From: Candidatus Dechloromonas phosphoritropha
GTDB taxonomy: Bacteria; Pseudomonadota; Gammaproteobacteria; Burkholderiales; Rhodocyclaceae
Assembly: GCA_016722705.1 (NCBI GenBank)
Contig: JADKGN010000001.1
Coordinates: 682,001-746,000 of the forward strand
Length of the DNA stretch: 64,000 nt
Direction of reading: 5' to 3'
Shown here piece after piece: positions 24,882 to 34,438 of the stretch; position 1 is the first letter of the stretch, and the number at the start of each line of letters is the position of its first letter. Below the pieces are notes generated by a model. That model searched no databases. It was not told where the DNA came from and saw nothing but the letters and a program-made list of their open reading frames with translations. Position numbers and translations under genes: made by a program.

Positions 24882-26223
24882 GCACTACTGTCCAGTCAAA
24901 TGAGCACTCGAACTGCCGAGCGCCGTGACTGACGGGGCTTTCCAAGCGAAAAGGTGTGGTGTCGATTTGAAATCGGCGAAAAATGGCCCTTCGAAATTTT
25001 CTGAAGGGTGTTGCCATGAACGCCGGCAAGACACTGTTTTCCCAGTTGATGGATTTCCTGCCGTGGTCGACATTCAATCGCTATGTCACACGCTACAGCG
25101 GCGACAAAGGCGTTCGCACACTGAGTTGCGCCGAACAATTTCGGGTGATGGCCTTTGCACAACTGACATATCGGGAGAGCTTGCGGGACATCGAGACCTG
25201 TCTGTCGGCGCAATCCGCCAAGCTGTACCACATGGGATTTCGCGAGCCGGTACGGCGTGCGACATTGGCCGACGCAAACGAATCGCGGGATTGGCGCATC
25301 TACGCCGACTTTGCCGCGTGGCTGATTGTCCAGGCAAGAAAGCTCTATGCCAGCGAAGACTTGGGCCTGGAATTGTCGAACACCGTGTATGCGCTCGATT
25401 CGACCCCCATCGACCTGTGCCTGTCGGTATTTCCCTGGGCGCATTTCCGTACCACCAAGGCGGCGGTGAAGATGCATACGCTGCTCGACTTGTGACCAGA
25501 GGAAATCCCTGTGGGACGCGGCAGTATTCCCAGTTTTATCCACGTCTCCGACGGGAAACTGCACGATGTCCATGCGCTGGACTTGCTGACCCCGGAAGCC
25601 GGTGCGATTTACGTCATGGATCGCGGTTATGTTGATTTCGCCCGCTTGCACAGGCTGCATCAGGCGGGGGCTTTCTTCGTGACCCGTGCCAAATCGAACC
25701 TGAATTCCCATCGCGTCTATTCGGCGCCAACCGACCGCAGTACCGGTATTCTCTGCGACCAGACGATTGCCCTGGATGACTATTACACCCGGCGCGACTA
25801 TCCTGCCCAGTTGCGGCGTGTTCGATTCAAGGATGCCGAGACCGGAAAAACGCTCGTCTTCCTCACCAACCAGATGATCTTGCCGGCAGCAACGATCTGC
25901 GCGCTTTACAAAAGCCGCTGGCAGGTCGAGTTGTTCTTCAAGTGGATCAAGCAGCATCTTCGAATCAAACAGTTCTTCGGTACTTCAGAGAACGCGGTCA
26001 AGACGCAAATCTGGATCGCGGTGTCGGTCTATGTGTTGGTCGCCATTGTTCGGAAAAAATTGAAGCTCGACGTTTCCCTCTACACTTTGCTACAGGTTTT
26101 ATCCCTCACCCTATTCGAGAAAATGACCTTGCAGCAGGCGTTCCCGGGTGACGATTACAGATCCGGAGCGCACTCGGTTTGCAACCAATTGAATTTATTG
26201 GGAATCTAACCGGACAGTAGTGG
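24882..26223 (+). mobile_element. IS4-family insertion sequence with a defective transposase
   Basis: About 1,342 bp with inverted ends CACTACTGTCC, flanked by a 7-bp duplication CTCCAGA at 24875-24881 and 26224-26230. The ends look intact although the gene inside carries an in-frame stop. Confidence 0.78.
25016..26209 (+). pseudogene. IS4-family transposase interrupted by an in-frame stop
   Basis: The gene starts at ATG 25016 after a GAAGGG ribosome site (MNAGKTLFSQLMDFLPW is the family's normal start). DDE parts are VYALDSTPIDLCLS, YVMDRGYVDFARL and the YKSRWQVELFFKWIKQHLRIK signature. A TGA at 25493 follows HTLLDL. The frame resumes in the same phase with about eight extra codons before GSIPSFIH, so a roughly 24-bp insertion brought in the stop. 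Without it the protein would be full length. Confidence 0.85.
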
Positions 26224-26346
26224 CTCCAGAGGTCAAATGAAAGTCGATCGGCTCGCCAACATCAAACCTGAACTGGCGCTAGCGACCCTCAGCCGCCTCA
26301 TGATATTGGTGTACCGGCTCGGATTATCTGGACACGGTATTGCAAC

Positions 26347-27245
26347 TCAGGCCGCCTTTCGCAAGGCATACGCCTGACGGGCTTCGAGGGGTGACATGAA
26401 GCCCAGTTTTTCAAGACGCCAGTGATGATTGTATCGTTCCTTGAACTCGGTCACGGCGACGCGCACCTCGTCGACGTTGCGGAAGACGCGGCCGTGGATG
26501 GCCTGCTCCTTCAGCGTCCGGTTGAAACGTTCGGCGACGCCGTTGGTCTGCGGTTCGGCGACCAAGGCGAAGCTCGGCGCGCCCCCCAGAACTTGACCTG
26601 GTTGAGGAAGTCGTTGGCCGTGTATTGGGTGCCATGATCCATGCGCAACGCCAAGCCGCGTCCGGCATCGGCGCCGGTGGCGCCGAATTCGGCCAGCAGG
26701 CCCTGGGCGATCGGCTGCAAGGCCGCGAAACGGTTGCCGATCTTCACCGCATGGATGCCGACGCAGCAGGCGTCAAAGTGATCGACCGCCGAGAACACCC
26801 AGACCCAGCCCTGATCGAGCGTCTCGATGCGGATACCGTCGGTGCCCCACATCGTGTTCGGGCGATCCGTGGTGATCGTCCCATCGTGCCGTTTGGGAAC
26901 GCCCTGGGGCCGACGGTGTGGCGAAAGCAGCTGATTCTCGCGCATCAGGCGCAGGATGCGGGCACGCGACACGCGGATGCCCTGGACGATGCGCAGGCGC
27001 GCCCAGACCTTGCGATGTCCCTCGCCAACGAAGGGCGACGCCGCCAGATCGGCGCGAATGGCGGGCACAAGATCCGTGTCCGGTATCTTCGGCTTGGGCC
27101 CACGGCGCATCGGAAACAGGGGTGCCACGACCCCAGCTTCCCGCGCTTGCTGGGCGTAGATTGTCGCGCGAGGAAATTGGAGCACGCGACAGACCCGTTC
27201 CAGGCCATAAGGCTTGCCTGCTCCCACGGAGGTCTCGCGGCTCAT
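26347..27245 (-). pseudogene. IS3-family OrfB with a frameshift
   Basis: The first part (26511-27245) holds the HTH_21 linker (GEGHRKVWARLRI), MWGTDGIRIETLDQGW with the first Asp, and ALRMDHGTQYTANDF with the second Asp. The reading then shifts in the G run near 26588-26593. EPQTNGVAERFNRTLKEQ, with the catalytic Glu, continues in another frame (26347-26565). The protein cannot be made as one chain. Confidence 0.82.
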
Positions 27246-27629
27246 CGCGATGACCTCCGCCCGACCAAAGGGCGTTTCGCCTGCCTCTCCTTGCGCAGAA
27301 TCTCGATTTCCATGACCAGTTCGCCGATGCGTCGGTTGGCATCGTCAAGTTGGGCCACCACGGGATCATGCTCGCGCTCCTTGAGGCCGGCATCGATTCC
27401 GGACAGCGCTCGATCACGCCATTTTTTCGAGCTTGTATATCGGCACCGACACCTCCCGCGAAAGCGCATCGACCGGCTCGCCGCGCAACAAGCGCAGCAC
27501 CACTTCCTTCTTCCGCCCCGCCGACCAGCGCCTGATTTCCGGCGCCGCGCCGGGGGCGCTTCCAGTCGCGCTCCGCGCTCCTTCCAGCACCCCCGGCGCA
27601 ACACCTCCCACTTTCACCTCATTCAGCAT
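27242..27629 (-). pseudogene. IS3-family OrfA with a frameshift
   Basis: The N-terminal part (RRWSAGRKKEVVLRLLRGEP onward) stops at 27414 just after KLEK. The coiled-coil half (LSGIDAGLKEREHDPVVAQL) continues in another frame. The break lies in a run of six A near 27420-27425 and needs a one-base skip to join. That is the opposite of the usual -1 slippage in IS3, and it is at the wrong place for orfA-orfB fusion, so I read it as a mutation. Confidence 0.75.
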
Positions 27630-27698
27630 TTCAGCACTCCTTTTTCAGACACGATTTAACCCCAAATCTGTGTCCAGAAATATCGGGGCCGGTTCACA

Positions 27699-27833
27699 AG
27701 CCGCCTTCGTGCCATGATTCGGGTTAAGGAACATCAGCAACAGAGTATCGCCCGTTGGCACCCTCGCCGCCACCGAAGCAATCACTGTGCGCTCATTGGC
27801 TACGTTGGTGATATCACGCAACCCCATCAGTCT
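27699..27833 (-). pseudogene. Fragment of an Eco57I/PglX-like restriction-modification protein
   Basis: About 45 codons reading RLMGLRDITNVANERTVIAS and then ARVPTGDTLLLMFLN. The R-D-I-T-N-x-x-N-E-R-T-x-I-A block is a hallmark of the region after the methylase domain in Type IIG and PglX-like enzymes. Nothing else of the gene remains, and the IS3 end cuts it off at 27693. Confidence 0.6.
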
Positions 27834-27881
27834 GCCGCGTGAGCAGCCCTTGGCGGCTAGGCGGCGTCGACTTAGTGGCAC

Positions 27882-28131
27882 GGGGTGACGCTTAAATTCG
27901 GGTCTTTCTTGGTGTCGACCACGACATCGCCGCTGGCAACGTAGGAGCCCAAGCGGTGGTCTAATTACATTGTGGCGAGCGAACTGAAAACTGCCGGCGG
28001 ACCCGTGGCTTCAGCCTCGCCCAGTGGTCAGAGATCATGTCGCCCTCCCCGTTGCTATCGAATTTTTATACGATTTTGCATCGCAAAATGTAGCCGCCAT
28101 CCAAATTTGGTCCGGCGCGCCCCTGAAAGGA
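27882..28131. other. Intergenic stretch, no gene seen
   Basis: About 250 bp between the restriction-modification fragment and the ankyrin gene. It shows no convincing frame or terminal repeat and marks the edge between mobile-rich sequence and conserved chromosome. Confidence 0.5.
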
Positions 28132-28791
28132 CTACCTTATCTCGATCGTGACTGTCTTGCCTGATTTCCCGCCAGCGAGACGCAGCAAATCTCCGATGTC
28201 GGTATTCTGCGTCTTGAGCGCGACATCGAGTGCCGTCTCGCCGCTGCCCAGTGGCTTGTTGGGGTCGGCGCGATTGGCAAGCAACAGTTTCACGATTTCG
28301 ATATGGCCACCCTTGGCCGCAACGATCAGCGCCGTCATGCCGTTCTCCGTCGCTGCATTGACGTCCGCGCCCGACTTCACCAGAAGCCCGGCAATGTCGA
28401 CGTGGCCGTTGAATGCCGCATAGATCAGCGGCGTCCACCCGCTCATGTTCACTTCGGCGCCGTTGGCAACCAGCAGTTCCGCTGCCTTCAGGTGTCCGCG
28501 GAATGCGGCAAGGCGCAAGGCGGTGTCTCCAACCGCATTGCGCTCGTTGACTTTGGCACGCTTCTTGATGAGGTATTCGACAAGCTCGGTATGGCCATCC
28601 CGTGCTGCCAACATCAGCAAGGTATTGCCCTCCTTGTCGGTCGTATCGACAGAGGCGCCGCGCTCAACCAGCTTGGCGATGTCCTTGGTGTCGCCCAGTT
28701 TTGCGGAACTGATCAGGTCGTCGTATGTGGCAGCCGACGCAATCAGGGGCAATGCAGAGGCCAGAATGATAGCGAGAAGGGTGTTTTTCAT
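28132..28791 (-). CDS. Secreted ankyrin-repeat protein
   Basis: 219 residues. Residues 1-20 form a signal peptide (MKNTLLAIILASALPLIASA). About five ankyrin repeats follow from residue 22 to 205 (DKEGNTLLMLAARDGHTELV, AVGDTALRLAAFRGHLKAAE, and others), with a short charged tail. The mature protein should be periplasmic. The start codon overlaps the end of tatD by 4 bases, so it is the last gene of the mltG-to-tatD run. Binding partner unknown. Confidence 0.88.
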   Translation of the reverse strand: MKNTLLAIILASALPLIASAATYDDLISSAKLGDTKDIAKLVERGASVDTTDKEGNTLLMLAARDGHTELVEYLIKKRAKVNERNAVGDTALRLAAFRGHLKAAELLVANGAEVNMSGWTPLIYAAFNGHVDIAGLLVKSGADVNAATENGMTALIVAAKGGHIEIVKLLLANRADPNKPLGSGETALDVALKTQNTDIGDLLRLAGGKSGKTVTIEIR

Positions 28792-29570
28792 GGTTGTATG
28801 GGTCGCAGGGCGTGTTTGAAAAGATTGAAAAAATTGTTGGTTGTGGCCTCGCCAACCTGTTCCGGAGACAGGGCACGCAAGCGCGCAACCTCCTCGGCAA
28901 CATACCTTACATAGGCGGGTTCATTAGCCCTGCCGCGATAAGGTACCGGTGCAAGGTAAGGCGAGTCCGTTTCCAGCAGAATCCGATTGAGTGGCGTTTT
29001 CTGGGCTGCTTCCTTGATTGCCAGCGCATTCTTGAAGGTGACGATGCCGGAAAACGAAATATGGAAGCCGAGATCGAGTGCGCGACGGGCCACTTCCCAG
29101 GTCTCCGTGAAACAGTGCATCACGCCACCGACCGCGTCGGCGCCCTCCTCCTCAAGTATTCTCAAGGTATCGTCAGCTGCATCGCGCATATGTATCACGA
29201 GAGGCTTGCGCGCTCTGATTGCCGCGCGGATGTGACGGCGGAAGCGGTCGCGCTGCCATTTCGGGCGGTCCTTCTGCCAGTAGTAGTCGAGACCGGTCTC
29301 GCCGATGGCGATCACTTTCGGATGGTCGGCCAGTTCAATTAGCTTCTCTTCGCTTGGGTCTTCGGCGTCGGTGTACTCGGGATGAACGCCAACGGTGGCG
29401 TAGAGGTTGGGGTGGCTTTCAGCCAGCGCCAGAACACCGGGGAAGTCCTCCAGATTGACGCCGATACAGACCGCCCAGCCGACGCCATTCTCGTTCATGC
29501 GCCCGAGGATTTCCGGAAGGCGCCGCGACAGATCGGGGAAGTCGAGATGGCAATGGGAGTCGACCAGCAT
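28788..29570 (-). CDS. tatD: TatD-family metal-dependent hydrolase (YcfH-like)
   Basis: 260 residues, the normal length. Metal ligands are visible in order: DSHCHLDF at residue 4 onward, GETGLDYYW near 93, VIHMRDA near 128, MHCFTE near 152 and LETDSPYLAP near 202. These enzymes are TIM-barrel nucleases and deoxyribonucleases. In many gamma- and betaproteobacteria this gene follows holB and pilZ, as here. It overlaps the ankyrin gene downstream by 4 bases. Confidence 0.93.
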   Translation of the reverse strand: MLVDSHCHLDFPDLSRRLPEILGRMNENGVGWAVCIGVNLEDFPGVLALAESHPNLYATVGVHPEYTDAEDPSEEKLIELADHPKVIAIGETGLDYYWQKDRPKWQRDRFRRHIRAAIRARKPLVIHMRDAADDTLRILEEEGADAVGGVMHCFTETWEVARRALDLGFHISFSGIVTFKNALAIKEAAQKTPLNRILLETDSPYLAPVPYRGRANEPAYVRYVAEEVARLRALSPEQVGEATTNNFFNLFKHALRPIQP

Positions 29571-29578
29571 CCTCTGGA

Positions 29579-29938
29579 TCAGAGAGTGTGAGTCGGACGC
29601 GTGGACTGCATGACGCCGCCCAGCAGACCTTCAATCTTGCGCCGCGCCTCCTGGCCACTTTCGTCGTTGTTGAAATGAACGCCGATCCCCTGGGCGCGCC
29701 CGTTCTGAGCGCCGGCCGGAGTTATCCAGACCACGGTGCCGGCAATCGGCAACTTGGCTGGATCATCCATCAACGACAGCAGCATAAACACTTCGTCGCC
29801 GATGTTGTAACTTCGCGTGGTGGGAATGAATATCCCGCCGTTGCGTAAGTGCAGCATGAACGCCGCATAGAGCGCTGATTTTGAACTGATATTGAGCGAA
29901 AGGACGCTCGGGCGCTGGGCCGGTTTGGGGTCAGCCAT
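29579..29938 (-). CDS. pilZ: PilZ-domain protein of the type IV pilus class
   Basis: 119 residues. The PilZ beta-barrel can be traced through LRNGGIFIPTTRSYNIGDEV and GTVVWITPAG to GIGVHF. The RxxxR arm that binds cyclic di-GMP is not visible. That matches the Pseudomonas PilZ class, which does not bind the nucleotide and acts in pilus biogenesis through PilB/FimX-like partners. The holB-pilZ-tatD order is the same as in Pseudomonas. Confidence 0.88.
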   Translation of the reverse strand: MADPKPAQRPSVLSLNISSKSALYAAFMLHLRNGGIFIPTTRSYNIGDEVFMLLSLMDDPAKLPIAGTVVWITPAGAQNGRAQGIGVHFNNDESGQEARRKIEGLLGGVMQSTRPTHTL

Positions 29939-29944
29939 TGTCGT

Positions 29945-30964
29945 TTATTGTCTCAACAGACTTCGATAGTCCATGAACAATCCCTCCAGAAACAGGCGGG
30001 CGTTAAGAGGTTGCTCGGCTTCACGGCGACGCTTAAGGAGCAACCGGTAAGCGCGCACGAGGCGCGTGGAGGGAATCATATCAGCCAGCCCGGAGATTGT
30101 GGCCTGTTGCATGAGAAAATATCGAATCGGCAGTCCATTGCTGGCCAGAGTGAGATCGACCAGCCATTTCTGCATGGCCTCGACTACCGACTTCAGGGCA
30201 AGCTTTCCCTTGCTCTCCCGGATGATTTTGTCGAGATCGGCGGCAAGGGCGATCGGGTCAAGTTCGCCCTTCGCGGCGAGACGCCGGGTCAGAACGTCGA
30301 GCCAGCCACCCTCGTCCGCAACCGCCAGTTCGAGTGCCAGGCCTGGCGAGCCACCAGCAAGAGCGAGCCAGCGTGCGGGTTGCTTGATCCCTTTTGCTGC
30401 CAATTCCGCTTCCGCGATAGCGGTCGGCGGGATGCCGACGGGGATCAATTGGCAGCGGCTGCGGATCGTCGGCAGCAAGCGCAATGGTTCACTTGAAACC
30501 ATTAAAAACAATGTACCTGGCGCGGGTTCCTCAAGTATCTTAAGAAGTGCGTTGGCGGCGTTGTGGTTCATTGCGTCTATGGGATTGATGACGATGACCT
30601 TCAAGCCGGCACGATGCGTCCCGACGTGGAAGAAATCATCGAGGGCGCGTACCTGATCGATGGTTATCTGCTGACTGGCCTTCTTTCCGCCCTCTTCCAC
30701 GCCTGCTTCTTCGGCCATCGCCTGCGGCTGAAGAAGCCTAAAATCCGGGTGGTTTTCCTGCTCGAACCAGTTGCAGGCGAGGCATCCGCCGCAGAAGTGT
30801 CCGCCATTCAGCGGCTGTTCGCAGAGCAGGCTTTTCGCGAAGGCACGGGCCAGCGCAAATTTCCCCAAGCCGCGCTGGCCGACAAGCAGCAGCGCATGCG
30901 GCAATCTTTCGCGCTGCGATTGCAGGCTGGCCCAGGTTCCAGAATGGAGAGTAATAACGTTCAT
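29945..30964 (-). CDS. holB: DNA polymerase III delta-prime subunit
   Basis: 339 residues. The P-loop-like VGQRGLGKFALARAF is at residues 28-42, and the zinc-binding cysteines lie in CGGCLACNWF near residues 58-66. DALLKILEEPAPGTLFLM-type sequence matches the clamp-loader sensor region (NALLKILEEP near 140). Delta-prime opens the beta clamp as part of the gamma complex. The gene overlaps tmk by 4 bases and precedes pilZ by 6. Confidence 0.94.
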   Translation of the reverse strand: MNVITLHSGTWASLQSQRERLPHALLLVGQRGLGKFALARAFAKSLLCEQPLNGGHFCGGCLACNWFEQENHPDFRLLQPQAMAEEAGVEEGGKKASQQITIDQVRALDDFFHVGTHRAGLKVIVINPIDAMNHNAANALLKILEEPAPGTLFLMVSSEPLRLLPTIRSRCQLIPVGIPPTAIAEAELAAKGIKQPARWLALAGGSPGLALELAVADEGGWLDVLTRRLAAKGELDPIALAADLDKIIRESKGKLALKSVVEAMQKWLVDLTLASNGLPIRYFLMQQATISGLADMIPSTRLVRAYRLLLKRRREAEQPLNARLFLEGLFMDYRSLLRQ

Positions 30965-31575
30965 AAATAGATAGTTGAGACAATTTCCTCAAGTAATTTA
31001 CGAATTTCATCGATGCTGCCTTGGGCGTCAATCACACGAATTCTCCCGGGCGACGAGTGCCAACGCTCAAGGTAAGCTTGGCGCACCCGTTCATGAAAAT
31101 CGGCACGTTCCTGTTCGAAACGGTCAAGGACACGGCTGGCCAACGCGATGCGCTCACGCGCGACATCCAGCGGTAGATCGAACAGCAGGGTCAGATCAGG
31201 TTGTAATTGACCATGAACCCATTGTTCGAGTTGCTGCAACTTGTGACGGTCGAGACCTCGCCCTCCTCCCTGGTAGGCATACGTGGCATCACTGAATCGG
31301 TCGCAGATCACCCACTCACCTCTGGCAAGAGCCGGCTCGATCAGCTTGGCGAGATGCTCGAGCCGCGCCGCGAACATCAGCAGGGTTTCGGTTTCCAGGT
31401 CCATCGACATGCGCAGCAGCAATTCCCGCAGTATTTCGCCCAATTCCGTGCCGCCAGGCTCGCGCGTGACATGGACGGTCATCCCTTTTTGCCGCAGCAG
31501 CTCGGCCAGCCACTCGACATGGCTGCTCTTGCCGGCGCCGTCGATGCCTTCAAAGGTGATGAATTTTCCTCTCAC
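30961..31575 (-). CDS. tmk: Thymidylate kinase
   Basis: 204 residues. The P-loop GIDGAGKSSH is at residues 10-19, RILREL-type substrate-binding sequence with TREPGGTELG is near 37, and the DRFSDATYAYQGGGRGL block is near 92. The lid region and DLPLDVARERI follow. It phosphorylates dTMP to dTDP. Start and stop overlap mltG and holB by 4 bases each, showing a tightly coupled operon. Confidence 0.95.
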   Translation of the reverse strand: MRGKFITFEGIDGAGKSSHVEWLAELLRQKGMTVHVTREPGGTELGEILRELLLRMSMDLETETLLMFAARLEHLAKLIEPALARGEWVICDRFSDATYAYQGGGRGLDRHKLQQLEQWVHGQLQPDLTLLFDLPLDVARERIALASRVLDRFEQERADFHERVRQAYLERWHSSPGRIRVIDAQGSIDEIRKLLEEIVSTIYL

Positions 31576-32567
31576 TTGTCGCCTCTCTGGTATTGGTTGA
31601 CCGCCTTGTTGTGCTCACCCAGCGTTTTTGAAAACTGGCTGCTGCCGTCGCCGCGGGCAACAAAGTACAGTGCGCCGCTGTCCGCCGGGTGGAGCGCGGC
31701 GTGGATTGCCGCCGCGCCGGGCATGGCAATCGGCGACGGCGGCAACCCGCCGCGGGTGTAGGTATTGTAGGGCGTGTCGGCCTGCAGGTCGCGCTTACGC
31801 AGATTGCCGTCGAATTTCTCGCCCAGTCCGTAGATGACTGTCGGATCTGTCTGCAGCGGCATACCCTTGCGCAGGCGATTGACGAAGACCGCCGCCACCA
31901 GCGCGCGGTCATCGGCAAGACCCGTTTCCTTTTCGATTATCGAGGCCATAATCAGTGCCTCATGGGGATTCCTGTAAGGCAGTCCCTGATCGCGCTCGCT
32001 CCAGGCGCCCTCAAGCTTCTTGCGCATCGCCCGGTGGGCGCGTGCGAACAGTTCGAGGTCGCTCGACTGTTTGTCGAAAAGGTAGGTGTCGGGGAACAGC
32101 CAGCCCTCGATCCGCCCCCCTTCGATACCAAGCCGGCCGGCAATTTCCGATTCCGGGAGGTCGCGCGTCTCATGCTTGAGATCGGGGTTCTGGTCGAGGC
32201 GCGCTCGCCACTGGGCGAAAGTCCAGCCATCGACGAGGGTCGATTCGCCCTGGGTCATATCGCCACGCGCCAGCTTGGCCAGCAATTGCTCGGGCGTGAT
32301 ACCCCTGTTTACGGCATAGCTGCCAGCCTTGATGGTGGTGGCGACGCCGCGCCAGCGGGCCAGAAGTGCGAAGAGATCGGGATTGATGCCAATTCCTGCT
32401 TCTCGCATCTGGGTCGCGGCGGAACGTAAGCTGCTGCCTGAAGAAATCCGGAAATCCACACTTGCGTCGCGTAATTCGATCGACGTGTTGGCCCACCAGG
32501 CAACCGCCGCGACCACGGCTGCGAGCGCGATAATCGGGAACAGGAGGAACTTGAGGAATGAACGCAC
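31572..32567 (-). CDS. mltG: Endolytic murein transglycosylase MltG
   Basis: 331 residues. The N-terminal membrane anchor (FLLFPIIALAAVVAAVAWW) is at residues 7-25. A LysM-like region follows, then the YceG catalytic domain: GWLFPDTYLF near 153, ASIIEKETG near 205 with the catalytic Glu, and LQTDPTVIYGLG plus YNTYTRGGLPPSPIA. It cleaves nascent peptidoglycan and so sets strand length. First visible gene of the mltG-tmk-holB-pilZ-tatD run, divergent from ygfZ across 92 bp. Confidence 0.95.
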   Translation of the reverse strand: MRSFLKFLLFPIIALAAVVAAVAWWANTSIELRDASVDFRISSGSSLRSAATQMREAGIGINPDLFALLARWRGVATTIKAGSYAVNRGITPEQLLAKLARGDMTQGESTLVDGWTFAQWRARLDQNPDLKHETRDLPESEIAGRLGIEGGRIEGWLFPDTYLFDKQSSDLELFARAHRAMRKKLEGAWSERDQGLPYRNPHEALIMASIIEKETGLADDRALVAAVFVNRLRKGMPLQTDPTVIYGLGEKFDGNLRKRDLQADTPYNTYTRGGLPPSPIAMPGAAAIHAALHPADSGALYFVARGDGSSQFSKTLGEHNKAVNQYQRGDK

Positions 32568-32659
32568 GGGAACTCGCGGACTGCAACCGGGTCATGCCCG
32601 GGAGGAACGAGCACAATCGAACGAGCGATATAATAGCGCAAACCTCATCAGGAGCTTTC

Positions 32660-33676
32660 ATGAACCCGAACTGGCGCAGTTTTCTGGAATCCGCCGAGGC
32701 CGCCTTCGCCAGCGGATCCGACGAGATTCTCAACTTCGGCGATGCCGTCAGCGAACTTGCGGCAGCCCGCAATCAGACCATACTGGTGCCCCTCACCCAC
32801 CTTGGGCTGATCGAGGTTTCAGGCGACGATGCCAGGACCTTCCTGCACAGTCAATTTACCAGCGACATCAACCATCTGAGCGGTGATCAGGTGCAGCATT
32901 CCGCATGGTGCACCGCCAAGGGGCGCATGCAAGCCAGCTTTGTCGTCTGGCGCGAGGCGGATGCCTTCCATCTGATCGTTTCGGGTGATCTCGAAGCCGC
33001 TTCCCTGAAGCGTTTGCAGATGTTCGTGCTGCGCTCCAGGGTCAAGTTGCAGGCGCTGACCGAAAGTCGCCTGGTGCTCGGTCTTGCCGGTCCGCAGGCC
33101 CGCGCAGCGCTTGCGGACGCCGGCCTGCCCTGTCCGGTGACGCCGTTGACCGCGGCAATCGGCACCCTAGCCAGCGTGATCGGGCTGGAAGCCAACAGAT
33201 ACATCGTTGCCGTTGAGCAGCACGCCATGGCCGATCTCTGGAACAAGCTTACGCTCAAGGCGCTTCCCGCCGGATTGCCAGCCTGGCGCTGGCTCGATAT
33301 TCAGGCCGGTTTTCCGCTGGTGACGGCAGCGACGAAAGATGAATTCGTCCCGCAGATGGCCGATTTCGAGAAGCTCGGCGGCATCAGTTTTCACAAGGGC
33401 TGCTACCCGGGGCAGGAAATCGTCGCCCGCACCCAGTATCTCGGGAAGGTCAAGCGTCACCTGTACCGTGTCCGGAGCGATCAGCCGCTCGCGGCCGGTA
33501 GCGATCTCCATTCACCGGATAACCCGGACCAGTCCTGTGGCAAGGTCATCAGCGGTGCGCCCTCGCCCGCCGGTGGCTACGAGGCGCTGGCGGTAGTGCA
33601 ATCCAATTTTGCCGGCAACCTGCATCTTGGATCACGCGACGGTCCGAAAATCGAGGCGGTTGCGGTCAACCCCTGA
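32660..33676 (+). CDS. ygfZ: Folate-binding protein YgfZ (CAF17 family)
   Basis: 338 residues from ATG 32660, preceded by AGGAGC; the frame is open upstream but overlaps mltG. The signature KGCYPGQEIVARTQYLGK near residue 250 includes the conserved cysteine. The N-terminal GcvT-like domain has SGDDARTFLHSQFTSDI near 52. The protein binds tetrahydrofolate and supports iron-sulphur cluster enzymes such as MiaB. Divergent from mltG, as in many betaproteobacteria. Confidence 0.94.
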   Translation: MNPNWRSFLESAEAAFASGSDEILNFGDAVSELAAARNQTILVPLTHLGLIEVSGDDARTFLHSQFTSDINHLSGDQVQHSAWCTAKGRMQASFVVWREADAFHLIVSGDLEAASLKRLQMFVLRSRVKLQALTESRLVLGLAGPQARAALADAGLPCPVTPLTAAIGTLASVIGLEANRYIVAVEQHAMADLWNKLTLKALPAGLPAWRWLDIQAGFPLVTAATKDEFVPQMADFEKLGGISFHKGCYPGQEIVARTQYLGKVKRHLYRVRSDQPLAAGSDLHSPDNPDQSCGKVISGAPSPAGGYEALAVVQSNFAGNLHLGSRDGPKIEAVAVNP

Positions 33677-33688
33677 AAACAGGCAAAA

Positions 33689-34438
33689 ATGTGCTTGATC
33701 GTGATCGGCTGGCGGGTTCATCCGGACTACCCACTAATCGTCGCCGCCAATCGTGACGAATTTCATGCGCGCCCGACCGCACGCGCGGACTTCTGGACCG
33801 ATGCGCCCGCCGTCATTGCCGGCCGTGACCTCGAGGCTGGCGGCACCTGGCTTGGCATGACGCGCGACGGGCGCTTCGCGGCGGTGACCAACGTTCGTGA
33901 AACCGCGGCAGCCAAGGGGCGCCATTCAAGAGGCAGGTTGACGCGGGATTTCCTTGTAGGACAGCACCGTGTGGCCGACTATGTTGGCCAGATCGACATG
34001 GACGGATATTCGGGCTTCAATCTGCTGGTCAGTGACAAGGAATCACTCTGGTATTGCAGCAATCGCAGCACAGAGTCGCTGGAACTGGCGCCGGGTGTCT
34101 ATGGGCTCTCGAATCATCTGCTCGACAGTCCGTGGCCGAAACTGCTGACCGCCCGTCAGGGTTTCAGCAGGGCGCTGGCCAGTTTGCCGGACCCGGCACC
34201 GCTGTTCGCGATTCTCGCCGACGACGAGATTGTCCCCGACAGCGAGTTGCCGGATACCGGGGTTCCGCTCGAATGGGAACGGCGCCTGTCGGCGATCTTC
34301 GTGCGCTCCGAGCCCTATGGAACGCGTGCCTCGACGGTGGCGATGCTGGCCGCCGATGGCGGGATCACCTTCGAGGAACGCAGCTTCGGGCCCGACGGTC
34401 GGCCGCTTCAGTCTTCGCGAATATCAATCAGCGTGTAG
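33689..34438 (+). CDS. NRDE-family protein (TANGO2 homologue)
   Basis: 249 residues beginning MCLIVIGW, with Cys2 and the AANRDEF motif at residues 19-25 that names the family. GRDLEAGGTWLGMTRDGRFA and AAVTNVRE follow in the standard order. An Ntn-hydrolase-like fold is known for the family, but its reaction is not settled; the eukaryotic homologue TANGO2 affects lipid or haem handling. It starts 12 bp after ygfZ. Its last 31 bases overlap the end of the convergent L,D-transpeptidase gene. Confidence 0.92.
   Translation: MCLIVIGWRVHPDYPLIVAANRDEFHARPTARADFWTDAPAVIAGRDLEAGGTWLGMTRDGRFAAVTNVRETAAAKGRHSRGRLTRDFLVGQHRVADYVGQIDMDGYSGFNLLVSDKESLWYCSNRSTESLELAPGVYGLSNHLLDSPWPKLLTARQGFSRALASLPDPAPLFAILADDEIVPDSELPDTGVPLEWERRLSAIFVRSEPYGTRASTVAMLAADGGITFEERSFGPDGRPLQSSRISISV

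Larger units (their letters stand above)
26313..27693 (-). mobile_element. Degenerate IS3-family element
   Basis: Inverted ends are visible (ACCGGCTCGGATTATCTGG on the left, ACCGGCCCCGATATTTCTGG inward on the right). They enclose orfA and orfB, both broken by frameshifts. No clear target duplication is seen. Confidence 0.78.

Noticed and set aside
26231..26312. Short plus-strand frame starting ATG 26237 (MKVDRLANIKPELALA)
   Set aside because: It is cut by the IS3 end after about 25 codons, and its length and lack of a recognised family give no support beyond a possible gene fragment.
27415..27430. Programmed frameshift in the IS3 OrfA at a run of six A
   Set aside because: Joining the halves needs a +1 shift inside OrfA, whereas IS3 elements use -1 slippage near the orfA-orfB junction. 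OrfB is frameshifted too, so this is decay.
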